From CAYXXZ01 sp964469165 (GTDB lineage: Bacteria > Pseudomonadota > Gammaproteobacteria > Pseudomonadales > Porticoccaceae): DNA of 60,148 bases. Positions 13,101 through 18,960 of the stretch are shown here, piece after piece. The position numbers and the translations under genes are program-made. The stretch's first letter is position 1. Each line of letters opens with the position of its first letter. The notes under the pieces are model-generated. The model saw only the letters and a program-made list of their open reading frames with translations, ran no database searches and was not told where the DNA came from. Location of the stretch: assembly GCA_964469165.1 (NCBI GenBank), contig CAYXXZ010000007.1, forward strand, positions 1-60,148, given 5' to 3'.

Positions 13101-14246
13101 GATGGCTGTTTTTGCCGAGCCAACCGGCAGGAACATGCTGCCGATAGTGCTGATCGTCGAGTCAACCATGATGGCGGGATTGTCCAGAAGGTAAGAGAAC
13201 ATATCTCCGACCCCGGCGTCATTGTCCTGCATGACGGCGGCAAAGCCTTTTTGCTGCTCATTGAAGTGGTCGCTGGCAACGATCTGATCAATAGCCTCCA
13301 TGCCGCGCGTCATGTAATCAGAGGTGTCTCGTCCCACCCTGTCGCCGGTTGCCATCGCGGCGATATCGGCAATGCCCTTGACGGCTGTCGGGCCAATCTT
13401 CAAGGCGCTGGCTGCAAGGTTGCGCGTGGTATCGATGTTCTTGTCGAGAATGCCGCGCTCAGGCAAGGGGTTTGCTGCGTTCAGGAATTCGTTACGCACC
13501 TTCCCCACGTCCGCGCCATCGGCAGTTGCATGGGGCGCGATGACCTCATCGAAATACTTGGCTTTCAGTTCGGCCCTTCCGGCATCGTCCAGGGCAAGGA
13601 ATTTTTCGGATGTGGCAATCTGTCCCCACTTGGGGATCTTCGACAGGTCGAGACGGGGAAGCGGGGCAGCCTCCGGCAAGACGTTTGGTGCCTGCGCCTG
13701 TAGCGCGCCCATCTGCACGTCTTGAGGCTGGCTGTACTGCCCAACACGCCCCAGCAGATCAGATACATAGCTTGAGACACGCTTACCGTTGCCATCGGCG
13801 TGATCGGCCTTCCAGGCGAGCCCTTCGCCACGATTGACGTTCCCTTCGCCGGAGAAATACCCTGTGGCAATGCGCGCCGGGTCGTTGCCAAACTTGGTGG
13901 CCAGATCCTTGATGATGCGCGCGCCAACCCGGATGTTGTCCTCGCGCCGGTTGATGTTCTCGCCAGGCTTGGCATAACGGCGGAACGTGTCGGGCATGAT
14001 TTGCATGTCGCCGCGGGCACCGTCGATGCTGGTTGCGACATTGCTACCTGAGCTGGTTTCCTGTGCGTAGAGCGCCAGCACAATAGGCTTCAGTTCTGCC
14101 GCACCCTCGTCATTGAGGATCGCATCGAGGGTGCTTGAGAACCCCGGATCAATGGCTGGCGTCTGTACGGGTGCCCTGTCAAGCCCAAAGGTGGCGGTGG
14201 GTTTTGCGGAGTGAAGAGAGGACAGGCTGAACGGGTCTTTCGTCAT
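1149..14246 (-). CDS. giant virion polyvalent protein (transglycosylase, DarB-like methylase/helicase), 4365 aa
   Basis: Domains seen, N to C (approximate residues): lytic transglycosylase 45-175 (QETSSGSN with catalytic Glu63, GDMQIMPDTF); hydrophobic segments 340-500; an inactive pyrophosphatase-like domain of polyvalent proteins 705-835 (ADGDQVDVYV); N6-adenine methylase 1415-1660 (NPPF near 1557); SNF2 helicase 2170-2960 (VGAGKT near 2188, VDEMHEF near 2345, TATGTP near 2400, QREGRIIRRGN near 2895); a zinc-peptidase-like HELVH near 3320; and a C-terminal large-polyvalent domain about 4040-4270. Bcep22-like phages carry virion-associated proteins of this size. They are thought to be ejected with the DNA, cut the cell wall and protect DNA from restriction as P1 DarB does. 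It has its own promoter-like pair at 14289-14315 and follows two ejection-protein genes. It appears intact. Confidence 0.93.
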   Translation of the reverse strand: MTKDPFSLSSLHSAKPTATFGLDRAPVQTPAIDPGFSSTLDAILNDEGAAELKPIVLALYAQETSSGSNVATSIDGARGDMQIMPDTFRRYAKPGENINRREDNIRVGARIIKDLATKFGNDPARIATGYFSGEGNVNRGEGLAWKADHADGNGKRVSSYVSDLLGRVGQYSQPQDVQMGALQAQAPNVLPEAAPLPRLDLSKIPKWGQIATSEKFLALDDAGRAELKAKYFDEVIAPHATADGADVGKVRNEFLNAANPLPERGILDKNIDTTRNLAASALKIGPTAVKGIADIAAMATGDRVGRDTSDYMTRGMEAIDQIVASDHFNEQQKGFAAVMQDNDAGVGDMFSYLLDNPAIMVDSTISTIGSMFLPVGSAKTAIAATRGLKFSKEAAAKAATVATLGTIAAQNAADTFAELEGESMESRYKGATVSAGVSLLMGIATRGGAEGEIARKMAGDLKAGKVTLDKVKDFLKAVGREAIQEAGEEAGNIAGQAVGSLEAPGASNAAKQVAFAGTIGAVMGGGTNLVLRGDAAEPGRGMPPPSMPPTPGKTSPASPEAAPAQEPASPTETPPASPGADGKPIADADKDILNFARARFMQLRAKRDRDDDGDTPSTGLTENETRELEALEQNRLNPDGLRAWYGIGEPVSQDEPSNLTQEESDVSQEGASEAETISAAANESATSPLNDLPEPTDAQKEAGNYKKGHIQYDGLDLTIENPVGSERSGTDPNGNPWSVQMTAHYGYLKRSMGADGDQVDVYVAEEPDHNAPVYVFDQYNDDGTFDEHKAVIGVNSQADAEALYDAHFSDRKGPQRRKGVTAMPVSEFKEWATNGDTSTALAPEPEVVDVTPAQKRPSSQFTAYQEAIEAGQGSKEMLELARMDERLEDGEYESLASLAEFLGFPEDAAPAPAKPKTEKERNQRADYSAKWFGSREKAEKFIADKRITDTHAAVQDGKRFLIQPKEQIDGPQAPETQQAKAQGKERQQAPEAPTEVTEAIQETRAAPPGTRFNTQADRDVADHLEPLLGEIQGRRGTPEGGARDAIRVVIEELRKPRTAVGVEALLETAARRLSKNHKDLSSSVAEAARQLLWAGSEPQSTDLGSQSPFAEASEHAKTGDSTARSNSERIVAQTASSQPTQESSDLNAMFDDVLAEEIAKDEATKPKTEREAKAQRTARESAASAAKNTAAGLTAAIDGLGELFGGPNRMRTGLSFDEETYAKAKPLFQQAIANLSQAGGDLKDTMRAVVRMVLDKFGQQAAQNMKPYVVRFIQDIEQESDSADTLQAESVPARDQEQDNQRISNNDGDSQPLDAGLAGDGQGADRPGRVPGSIGRAGTTGSESEAGTRPESPVELGESGSVRPEPSTARNSDHVIDEGEIGKGSLTKKYKDNIAAIKILKTLESEGRAATPEERKTLARYVGWGAMKGPFDPDNKQWSKQHAELKELLTDDEYKAARASTLDAHYTSPVVVNAMYAALERLGFRRGRILEPSVGVGNFFGMMPRTVRTASQLYGVELDSLTSRLAAALYPNAKIAKSTGFQDFDIPGEFFDVVIGNPPFGSHILTDKDRSPYSGYSIHNYFLAKSIDKLRPGGVMAVVVSHNFLDAQNNRTRRWIGERANLIGAVRLPNNAFKENAGTEVVTDILLFQKHGAETGENIGDWQSLAVQSNTNPKTGEVVRHSVNQIFVDLPNLVLGTPSAGGTMYRADEYTVEASGDIKEKLDGWVKRLPADLFDNIDRKSDSAIVDMAIPDGIKVGSFYLDSTGKVMQRGDDVMGNKTANAWEPKNEAAGHRMRGMIGIRDALRAQMRLERSHDATAEDIEANRKKLSDLYDAFLKKYGHLNNSTNRGIFLDDPESNLIQGLEFNFDRGIGKAAAEKEGVESRPPSATKADIFNRRVAFPPQEYLTVTTANDALLASLNFRGRLDLDYMQEVYAKPADKIVEELGDVIFDDPLAGFVMADEYLSGDVKTKLAEAQAAAKADNAYRRNVAALEKVIPKDKTPSEISVSIGAEFVPASLYEQFVKHISGATAKAAYVRATGQWVVEYGAGTDSALNTGTYGTEHLSAQDLFTLTMQGRGAVVRQTVRHADGSTTTVLLEKETEAARAKQDAIKAEWQKWIWQDPDRADNLAGIYNDKMNRIVVRTFDGSHMTFPGMSPAITLLEHQKNGVWRGLQSFQVLYDHVVGAGKTFEMATLAMEMRRLGISRKPLFVVPNHLTGQWRDEFTRLYPGSNVLAATPEDFSKNNRERLFAKIITGDWDAVVIGHSSLKRIGLPRETELSVLREQLDEISEAIEENKRARGDKRITADMEKIRKNLDSKLKDKLEAVGKRSRMVTFDELGIDAMFVDEMHEFKNLTYNTTMDRNPGMGNPAGSAKAFDMFVKVRWLFDTFGEKTPFITATGTPVSNSLVEMFNMQRYMQYPTLKQHGLHVFDAWARMFGNVENVYEVAPSGSGYRQSTRFAKFTNLPALMGLYNSFADTVTLDDLKAQEISQGKVFPVPRMVGGKPVLVVAERSPAVTSFMGVPEAKTDDSGNILFDADITQNIVIAKNEETGKWQAQVGDFSLGQFDTEQDAKAKLVEKALTPTVSVDPDSILGRFGRLKELTKATDGKVNALSLTGEANKAALDYRLIDPTASDFPGSKINMAVANMMRIYEQWAADKGTQLIFSDMSIPLSARSGYSTKERKLYIRDDAGELVLKRGTMHTVEGLEEFPHHIVQRTEKDGKVFDAYDAVTGRRLKSGFKSRAEAVRETATLLENTANRQKLAEARERDGEITQGEIDEYNNEHEVEVQNAEEFFTLQDIAGMSGSASFSVYDDIKAKLVARGVPENEIAFIHDYNTPAAKSKLFRAVNDGNIRFLLGSTPKMGAGTNVQERLVGLHHIDAPWRPSDLEQREGRIIRRGNQLYARDPEGFEVFVGRYATSQTYDTRRWQILEHKARGIEQLRNYDGTANEIEDIDGEAANSADMKAAASGNPLILEETKLRNDVKRLAQLQDAHADEVLSMTRKARSADNYAQEAGPGRVSALEGLIAAAAANPLDKEGFAPLRVRGGAALNTKEEAHKAATAAFNAVHSNSLSTAAIQYRGIDFTLEHMAGNTVALKTPTGTHGFWGQGDVFSASGFVQRLKNYIDALPGSLAHTQAEIEKSRQSAIDLREQAAKPFAQAEELATARADHADVQRRLMAQGPEVPPHQKEAVAQAIEERKEALRALGFAEAVDEVFGSEPAPAPGPAVLSTAGTGRVPEKDRLSLDDLAQIAEKLIVQFRHKPPITVADSLTDIIPGAGAGADDGPVAAGMVYGGEIFLFLDGISGAQDADATLWHELVHYGLRRFLTKEQYTATLNRLYNRDPWIRQKADEWIATNGADVQHAKQSGRAYTRARGVDEALAELAEINQGEFKNNTLKAKAIRTVARWIAEVAERFGFKEFAAKYRGATNDEARALIKNLFQRLREDAPPVRADEDFTADPAFMMRRVQDSFVDFMKDRKRIKNFSWYDKSIATQQHKALNDRHYGKVFNLLLAMQSHVALSATRASSLAPGVLPKVDDVKAAAKGLFSKKDNASHQKAAKALFEGTVAGHNVMTGRVWTDAELRDKGLDEAAITLYRQARMAIDASLDEVASAEAYAMARDIVPREVRADIIAAPDTAEARIKGEIGAMIRVIQTAIASAERAGNAAYADELKSALEGYKDTYNRVNDIFETVRNLKEAGYAPLMRYGNYAVTVRALDPAGGPALDEDGNPIILFHGRYDSERKANKAEREQRELYEGNPLVRVSIGTVNSDRHKLYRGVDPESLALFAEAIGEKKIADEQIRLARSERSALKRRLERKGTEGYSEDMQRTLASFITSNARHAAQQLYMGDIGSAIKYIPTDKGDVQKEALKLRDFVLDPDDRGAAASTIMFAWFLGGSVASAAVNATQPYMVTAPFLTQFADSKTVAKAMGKAIKQAAGRSQISDNTLRDALEKARLEGVVDAQEIFHLYAVGGAQLTASHRAQSALALWASMFSAVESLNRRVTFITAWDIATQNNDPDPYRFAVSAVNQTQGIFNKVNRPNLARSTLGRLVFTYKGFSIMMVELMARTAKRGPEGRKAVMMMLAMIMLAAGEEGLPFAKALDDLIDTIGQIAGLDTNMRRWKREQLYSFLGKAWGDGVLSGVSSALPLDFAGRLGLGNVIPGTEILKPSSDASRMRAIAEIIGPSAGMAQQVDDGIEAQLDGNTAKAIQNISPKAVRDAWAAWDMLQKGHGSDARGRKTVDTDIVDAMMKGIGFNPTAVAQSGRDRSVVYQDIMLQRKTEASIAGLWARGIAANDQSMIDEAVAKRDRWNERNPKTPIAINASQLRSRIRAMNSDSGTRLLKAAPREMRGNLGLSDVD
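10121..10330 (-). CDS. possible overprinted ORF inside the giant gene (69 aa)
   Basis: In another minus-strand frame within the giant gene, an ATG at 10330 opens a 69-residue ORF beginning MMEIANRWMLGWPETVKALI. It has a normal amphipathic, tryptophan-containing globular composition. The giant protein's own frame over this stretch is a Gly/Ser/Pro/Glu linker, as expected if the second frame is the constrained one. Its look recalls small proteins nested in other large antirestriction genes, but no family can be named. No strong ribosome-binding site is seen. The ORF extends upstream to a TTG at 10441. Confidence 0.35.
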   Translation of the reverse strand: MMEIANRWMLGWPETVKALIDQGEYLAALEEQERLEVKVKLEPGLNHLSSWEKAEVYGLSQAPPGIQIM

Positions 14247-14288
14247 GGGAGAGCCTTTGCAGGGAGATGGCCGGAAAGGTATCGGCTC

Positions 14289-14315
14289 ATTCTCCCCGCA
14301 TCGGCGCTATTCGAT
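14289..14315 (-). promoter_or_regulatory. late promoter P14 (giant gene)
   Basis: Minus strand ATCGAAT (14315-14309) and GAGAAT (14294-14289), spaced as in the other late sites. It overlaps the stop codon of the upstream gene and would start RNA about 35 bases before the giant ATG. This is the most divergent member of the family in the first box. Confidence 0.55.
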
Positions 14316-15562
14316 TATTGTGTTATCCAGCTATTCCAGTCTGTTGTGGGGGCTGCTGTGCCTGCATCAATCTGCGGCTCTGCCTGAGCCTGGCCAGGGT
14401 ACAGGGTGTCGTATGTGGCATTGAAGCCTTCGATCTGCGCCGCGGTGGGCTGCTGGCCAAGGCTGATAATGGCCTGGGCTGCTTTCTCCACAAACTTCTC
14501 GCGGGTTGTGCCGTTCTTGATCACGTCCAGCGCCTGCGCTTGCGTCATGCCGTGGTCGCGCACCAGGTACTCCACGCTGCGCTGCAAGCCCGGCTTGTCG
14601 CTTTCTTTTGGCTGTCCGCTGTGTACAAGAGTGGCGGTTCCGTCCCTGCCAATACTGACCAGATCTTGGCCAGCGTTGACCTTCTCCAGGGACACCGTTC
14701 CTATTTGCGACCGAACCCTGAGCATCTGCTCTTGGCTCATGCGCATCACATCCTTTCCACTCGCCCCGCGCGCAACGAACACATTTCCACCAGTTGCGGG
14801 ATCTTGCTCCACGCTGACGGTTGCCACTTTTTCCGTGGCACCCTTGACGTTGCCGGCGTCGATCATCGCGTTCATGAAGGTGATAACACGCTGGCTGTCA
14901 CCTTGATCAATGAGTTCAGACAGTTTGTAAATTGCGACACTGCCCGCGTCCATCTCGGAGAAGACGCCTTGTTGCTTCTTCTCGGCAATGGCGCGCGGCA
15001 AATCCTCAACATCATGCTGTGAAAGGGCTCTTTCCACCTCAGCCTTGTTGTGAAGAATCTGCTGCTCCAAGGGCTGACGCTCGATGCTGGCATCAAGGCC
15101 CAGGCCTTGTAGCTGCTGGGCTTTCTTGGCGTTGGCAGTGTGCCCTGACACCAGGGACAGATCACCCTGGTTGCGAGCGGTGTTGAGTGCGCTCCGCGAT
15201 TGCGCCTCTTGCGTTTGCCCTGGCAGAAGGGTGGTCGCTGCCTTGCGCTTTTGGCTGTCAAGCGCCAACTGTTCACGCTGCCCTTCGGTTTTTGCACCCA
15301 CCAGGGACAGATCGCCGTCGCGTTGCGCTTCGAGCAATGCCAATTCCTTGCGCTTTCCTTCGATGGTTTTATCCACCAGGGACAGATCACCCTGGTTGCG
15401 AGCGTCACTGAGTTCATAGCCGCTGCGCTCTGCCGCGGTTCTGGCCTCCAGGTTGCTGAGTTCCGCATCCCGCCTGGCCTGTACATATTCACGAGACTTG
15501 CGCGCCTCGCGCTCGTCGAAAACACCCTGAACCGCCGCAAGCCCGAGCCCGAGTTTTGACAT
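14315..15562 (-). CDS. internal virion/ejection protein with DLSLV repeats
   Basis: 415 residues, highly charged and helical in the first half. Three imperfect repeats of about 30 to 60 residues each contain GDLSLV (near residues 58, 86 and 137), separated by KRKELALLEAQR-like coiled-coil segments. The C-terminal half is globular without a recognised motif. It lies between the small Ala/Gly-rich protein and the giant transglycosylase gene, the usual place of podovirus ejection proteins (analogous to T7 gp14-16 or P22 gp7/16/20). The function is inferred from place and composition. Confidence 0.75.
   Translation of the reverse strand: MSKLGLGLAAVQGVFDEREARKSREYVQARRDAELSNLEARTAAERSGYELSDARNQGDLSLVDKTIEGKRKELALLEAQRDGDLSLVGAKTEGQREQLALDSQKRKAATTLLPGQTQEAQSRSALNTARNQGDLSLVSGHTANAKKAQQLQGLGLDASIERQPLEQQILHNKAEVERALSQHDVEDLPRAIAEKKQQGVFSEMDAGSVAIYKLSELIDQGDSQRVITFMNAMIDAGNVKGATEKVATVSVEQDPATGGNVFVARGASGKDVMRMSQEQMLRVRSQIGTVSLEKVNAGQDLVSIGRDGTATLVHSGQPKESDKPGLQRSVEYLVRDHGMTQAQALDVIKNGTTREKFVEKAAQAIISLGQQPTAAQIEGFNATYDTLYPGQAQAEPQIDAGTAAPTTDWNSWITQ
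15149..15404 (-). repeat. 31-bp direct repeats encoding DLSLV units
   Basis: The stretch ACCAGGGACAGATCACCCTG followed by GTTGCGAGCG occurs near 15149-15179 and again at 15374-15404, with a diverged copy near 15299-15320. Each unit contains a CCAGGG/CCCTGG inverted repeat. They encode the repeated ARNQGDLSLV segment of the overlapping ejection-type protein and could recombine to change its length. Confidence 0.75.
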
Positions 15563-15580
15563 GATTTTTTCCTCTGATCC

Positions 15581-16249
15581 TTACCAGCTTGCCTTGAAGC
15601 CGTTGTTCAGACCGGCGTCAGTGGTCGATGTCTTGGTGCCAGACTTATTGATCCAGCCGTGGGCCCCGCTGATGCCTTTTTCAACGATGCCGCCAATTGC
15701 GTGAGCCTGAGCTGCACCTTGTGCGTTACCGGCCTCGGCAAGCCCAAGGTTGGCTTGTGCCGAACTGGCCAGACTTGACGCAGCGGCTGAATCAAGCCCC
15801 TTCCCTAGTCCAAGGGCGGCAGTCTGCCGAGAGAAGGCCTTGTCAGAGACATTCATGCGCGCGACATTCTGCTGTGTGGCATCGTTCGCCGCCTGCGCCA
15901 GGTCAAGTCCCACCATGCTGGCTTGATACGCGCCAGAAGATGGGTCGAGCCCTGGTGTGCGCCCGATACGGTCCTTGGCCTTGGCGAATTGACTGGCGAC
16001 CGTGGCAGAGGCGTCACTGGCTGCCCTGGCATATTCCTCGGGGCTATCAAAGTCGCTGGCGCCGGCAACGTAATCACGCTCAAGGGGCTCGTAAATTTCC
16101 TTGTACTTCTTCCACTGGTCTGCGGCGATCTCCGCCTGGAGCTGCGTTGCATCTCGCGCGGCGTTGTTAGCACCTTCCGCGCCATTGTCGTCGGCCAGCA
16201 GGCTGCCAACGACAGCGCCACCTACTGCTGCTGCAATCGCTGAGGACAT
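15581..16249 (-). CDS. Ala/Gly-rich ejection-type virion protein
   Basis: 222 residues. The N-terminus (SAIAAAVGGAVVGSLLA) is a likely membrane-active helix, followed by a helical middle and an Ala/Gln-rich C-terminal half ending SGTKTSTTDAGLNNGFKASW. Small proteins of this kind with an N-terminal hydrophobic helix are encoded beside podovirus ejection proteins (T7 gp14-like). The start overlaps the end of the SET-domain gene by 28 bp, so the two are translated from one message. Confidence 0.7.
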   Translation of the reverse strand: MSSAIAAAVGGAVVGSLLADDNGAEGANNAARDATQLQAEIAADQWKKYKEIYEPLERDYVAGASDFDSPEEYARAASDASATVASQFAKAKDRIGRTPGLDPSSGAYQASMVGLDLAQAANDATQQNVARMNVSDKAFSRQTAALGLGKGLDSAAASSLASSAQANLGLAEAGNAQGAAQAHAIGGIVEKGISGAHGWINKSGTKTSTTDAGLNNGFKASW

Positions 16250-17157
16250 AATCTCTTCCTTATTTCGAGGGCTGCGCGGTAGTCGATGGTAATTTCTTCG
16301 CCGGGCATGCCGCCTTTCAGGCCGGTGATATTCTTGATGGCAACCAGGTCAAGGTCGCCATTCTCCAAAACCACAAATTCCGCATTGGGCATGGGGGAGT
16401 GGTTGGTGTACCGGCCCGCGGGGGTGCGCTCTGTGCCGATTCTTGCCGGGGCTATTACTTCCCCAGCAACGATGGCTGCAGTGGCAAAAAGCCCGCGTCC
16501 CTCGATGGCGGAGTCCGTCACCATCACCTTGTAGCTGCCATCCGGGAAAGGCCGCATGTCGGCGGTGTTCTCGCTCTCACTGCGCGCTGTGTCGTGGCTG
16601 ATGCCGTACTCGGCCAGCATCTTCCAATAATCGATCTGCGCATACTGGTCTGTGAGGGTAGGGCGGCGCCGGCGCATGGCTTCATGCCAAGGCTCACCTT
16701 TGTCAACGAACAGATTTTCAAGAGTTTCAATGTCCGTTTCGTCGGTGGCATAGACGTTTTGCCACACCACATCCTCATGGATGTATCCCACCTTTTTGCC
16801 GGGGCCGCCGGTGAACGTCATCGGTGCGACCAGTTCGCGGGTTGTGCCATCCCCGTTCAGCACGGTAACCCGGCCTGCCAGCATGATATTGAGCTGTGCG
16901 CACTTATGCCTTGCGCCAATGACAAAAGATCCGGCGGGCATGGTGATCTCGCGGATGTAAATGCCAGGGCCAAAGCGGTGAATCACGGGGCACTCCACCT
17001 GTTCGCCCTTGAGCAGCTCACGCTCAACGCGCTCGATATTTTCGATGACGCGCGGATGGAGCAGGGTGGCCTTCACGGCATCCAAAAAACTGCCATAGCG
17101 GCTCAAGCCCACCGGGTCGGCAATTAAGGGTGTCACTTGGCAAGAGAGTGGCTGCAT
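16222..17157 (-). CDS. cupin-like + SET-domain protein (candidate phage protein-lysine methyltransferase)
   Basis: 311 residues from the ATG at 17157. An upstream in-frame start at 17277 would overlap the preceding gene, and the sequence resembles known phage proteins only from MQPLSC onward. Residues 55-150 look like a cupin barrel (HRFGPGIYIREITMPAGSF, RHK at 83-85, GYIHEDVVW). Residues 207-297 carry the SET hallmarks in order: GRGLF (220-224), NHS (252-254) in GRYTNHSPMPNAEF, and GEEITIDY with the DY pair at 292-293. SET proteins use SAM to methylate lysines. A phage copy among tail and ejection genes could modify a virion or host protein, and the target is unknown. A late promoter pair ends 7 bp before the ATG, so the message may be almost leaderless. 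Confidence 0.8.
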   Translation of the reverse strand: MQPLSCQVTPLIADPVGLSRYGSFLDAVKATLLHPRVIENIERVERELLKGEQVECPVIHRFGPGIYIREITMPAGSFVIGARHKCAQLNIMLAGRVTVLNGDGTTRELVAPMTFTGGPGKKVGYIHEDVVWQNVYATDETDIETLENLFVDKGEPWHEAMRRRRPTLTDQYAQIDYWKMLAEYGISHDTARSESENTADMRPFPDGSYKVMVTDSAIEGRGLFATAAIVAGEVIAPARIGTERTPAGRYTNHSPMPNAEFVVLENGDLDLVAIKNITGLKGGMPGEEITIDYRAALEIRKRLCPQRLQQQ

Positions 17158-17163
17158 ACCGTA

Positions 17164-17190
17164 ATTGTCCCGTGTGCCGGTTAATTCGAC
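17164..17190 (-). promoter_or_regulatory. late promoter P17 (SET gene)
   Basis: Minus strand GTCGAAT (17190-17184) and GACAAT (17169-17164) with the same 14-bp gap between T7 and the second box as at 32.2 and 30.0 kb. The predicted start falls on or next to the ATG at 17157. Confidence 0.6.
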
Positions 17191-17513
17191 GTTTTGGGAT
17201 AGGCCTGCTTGACGGCCAGGATCTCGGAATAAAACGGCTCTATTCTGGCCATCTCTCCACGCTCCATGGCATGCCACAGCATGTCCAGCTGATCCGTTAT
17301 GCGCGGGTAGGCTGCACGGCGCTTGCTGATGTACTCTGGCGGTGCATCGGGATCGCGCACCAGCTTGTCATGCGCATCAAAGATCATGCCTTCAATGGCT
17401 GGGCGCTCATCATGCACGGAAATCAGGCGGTATCCGGCAAACAAGTCCAGCTGCAATTCGTACTGTGTGACATCTGGCTTGCCGGAGGCATTCTTGTACA
17501 GAAAATATTTCAT
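17181..17513 (-). CDS. small tail-associated phage protein
   Basis: 110 residues, beginning MKYFLYKNASGKP. The C-terminal part (ISKRRAAYPRITDQLDMLWHAMERGEM) matches a segment found in many phage tail-fibre accessory or XkdW-like proteins. It follows the J-like tail protein and precedes the SET gene. A tail assembly or chaperone role is likely but not proven. Confidence 0.65.
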   Translation of the reverse strand: MKYFLYKNASGKPDVTQYELQLDLFAGYRLISVHDERPAIEGMIFDAHDKLVRDPDAPPEYISKRRAAYPRITDQLDMLWHAMERGEMARIEPFYSEILAVKQAYPKTSN

Positions 17514-17538
17514 TTGCTGCTCACCAGTTCTCTGCCGG

Positions 17539-18960
17539 TCACCAGTTCACAGCAGAAGCTGTCATGGTCATGTAGAACACGCCAGTCTTGGCTGTCTGCC
17601 AGCCGGCCTCGCCCAGGCATGAAATGCCGAAATCAAAATAGCTGTCTTTCCAGACAGTGACCTGCGTCCCCACCGTGATCGAGGCAAAACCGTAACTGTC
17701 CTGCGGTTCTTCGACCGTAGTGAGGCGCACCCATGCGGATGGATTACCGTCGTTGTCGATCTCTTTATGCCTGATGTAAACGCTTAAAAAATGGTCAATG
17801 GTCGCGTTCACAGTAATGGTGATGTACACCTGCTGTGTTCCGTTGGGAGCGATCCTGAGCCTGTTGTTGTAGGGAACAACGCTATGATAGTCAGGCCCGT
17901 ACATGCGCATATCTGCGGACCAAAGAATCAGGCCACCGGGCGCGTCGGCTGTACGTTGATACCACTGTGTTGATGCGACCGAAGGAATCGGCTGCTTGCT
18001 CTGGAAGTCGATCAGCTGACTTCCCGTATAGATATGCGCAGCTTGCAGCAACCCGGCATTGATATAGGCACCGTCCAGCCGCCTCACCATGGCGTAATCC
18101 ATGTAGACGCCGGGGGGGATGACGGTGCCGTCGGGCATGATGGTATCGGTGGTCGTCACGATGAAAGGCACAACCGGTGCTTGAACACCTGGCCCCGCCG
18201 GGGTGCCAATGGCAAAGCGATCCGCGCGAACAATGAATTCAGAAAAGGGAATGCTGTTGTTCGCTGTGCTGATCAGGCCATACCCGGTCACATAGCCGTT
18301 TACATCGATCTTGACGGAATGCTTGGCGTAAATATCGTTGTCGGCGTTGATCCTGACCGTGGTTTCCTGCTGGATGGCTGCCGTATTGTTCGCTGTTGTA
18401 ACCTGTACCGTGTTCAGTTGCTGCGCCAGCGCACCCACATTGTTTGCCATAGTGGTCTGCTGGTTTTGAATGACCGCCATGTTATTGTTGATGACAGCAA
18501 ACTGAGTCGTGGTCGATTGCGCGATGGCATTGTCGGCGTTGACGCGCTCAACTTTCTCTTCGCGTATCCCCGTCGCCATGCCAAGGGTGTTGACCTCGAT
18601 CAGCTTGATGCGCTCGCCCAGCTCCTTGAACAGGATGGATTCCAGCACTTGGGATTGGAGATAGTCCAGCACCTTGTTGATGTGATCTGCCAACCCGCCA
18701 CCGGAGCCGGGGAACAGGCCGCCCCCGCTTTGGTAACTGCCTCCGGTGCTGCCGCCAATTCCAGTGATGACGCTTTTCAGGCCGCCAACCACTTCGCCTG
18801 CGGTGATGAAGCGGTTGTCGCCGGTGCCGGTGGTGCCGTTCCTGACGTGCCAGCCGTCTGCAATGGCCTGCAGCACCAGGCGGGCGTTCTCGTCCTGAAC
18901 CGCGCCCAGCGCAGCCAGGGGAAGCCCAGGGACGCCTGTATTGCGGTCGCGCTCACTCAT
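17539..18960 (-). CDS. tail protein with lambda J-type DUF1983 segment
   Basis: 473 residues. An N-terminal Gly-rich region (about 60-90) is followed by a helical coiled-coil region (105-205, many NNN/QQ turns) and a DUF1983-like segment (about 215-300: KIDVNGYVTGYGLIS, SEFIVRADRFAIG) known from the C-terminal part of lambda gpJ tip proteins. The C-terminal third is beta-rich and may be a receptor-binding domain. The start overlaps the upstream nozzle gene by 4 bp (ATGA), so translation is coupled. A lambda-like tip segment in a short-tailed phage suggests module exchange. Confidence 0.75.
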   Translation of the reverse strand: MSERDRNTGVPGLPLAALGAVQDENARLVLQAIADGWHVRNGTTGTGDNRFITAGEVVGGLKSVITGIGGSTGGSYQSGGGLFPGSGGGLADHINKVLDYLQSQVLESILFKELGERIKLIEVNTLGMATGIREEKVERVNADNAIAQSTTTQFAVINNNMAVIQNQQTTMANNVGALAQQLNTVQVTTANNTAAIQQETTVRINADNDIYAKHSVKIDVNGYVTGYGLISTANNSIPFSEFIVRADRFAIGTPAGPGVQAPVVPFIVTTTDTIMPDGTVIPPGVYMDYAMVRRLDGAYINAGLLQAAHIYTGSQLIDFQSKQPIPSVASTQWYQRTADAPGGLILWSADMRMYGPDYHSVVPYNNRLRIAPNGTQQVYITITVNATIDHFLSVYIRHKEIDNDGNPSAWVRLTTVEEPQDSYGFASITVGTQVTVWKDSYFDFGISCLGEAGWQTAKTGVFYMTMTASAVNW

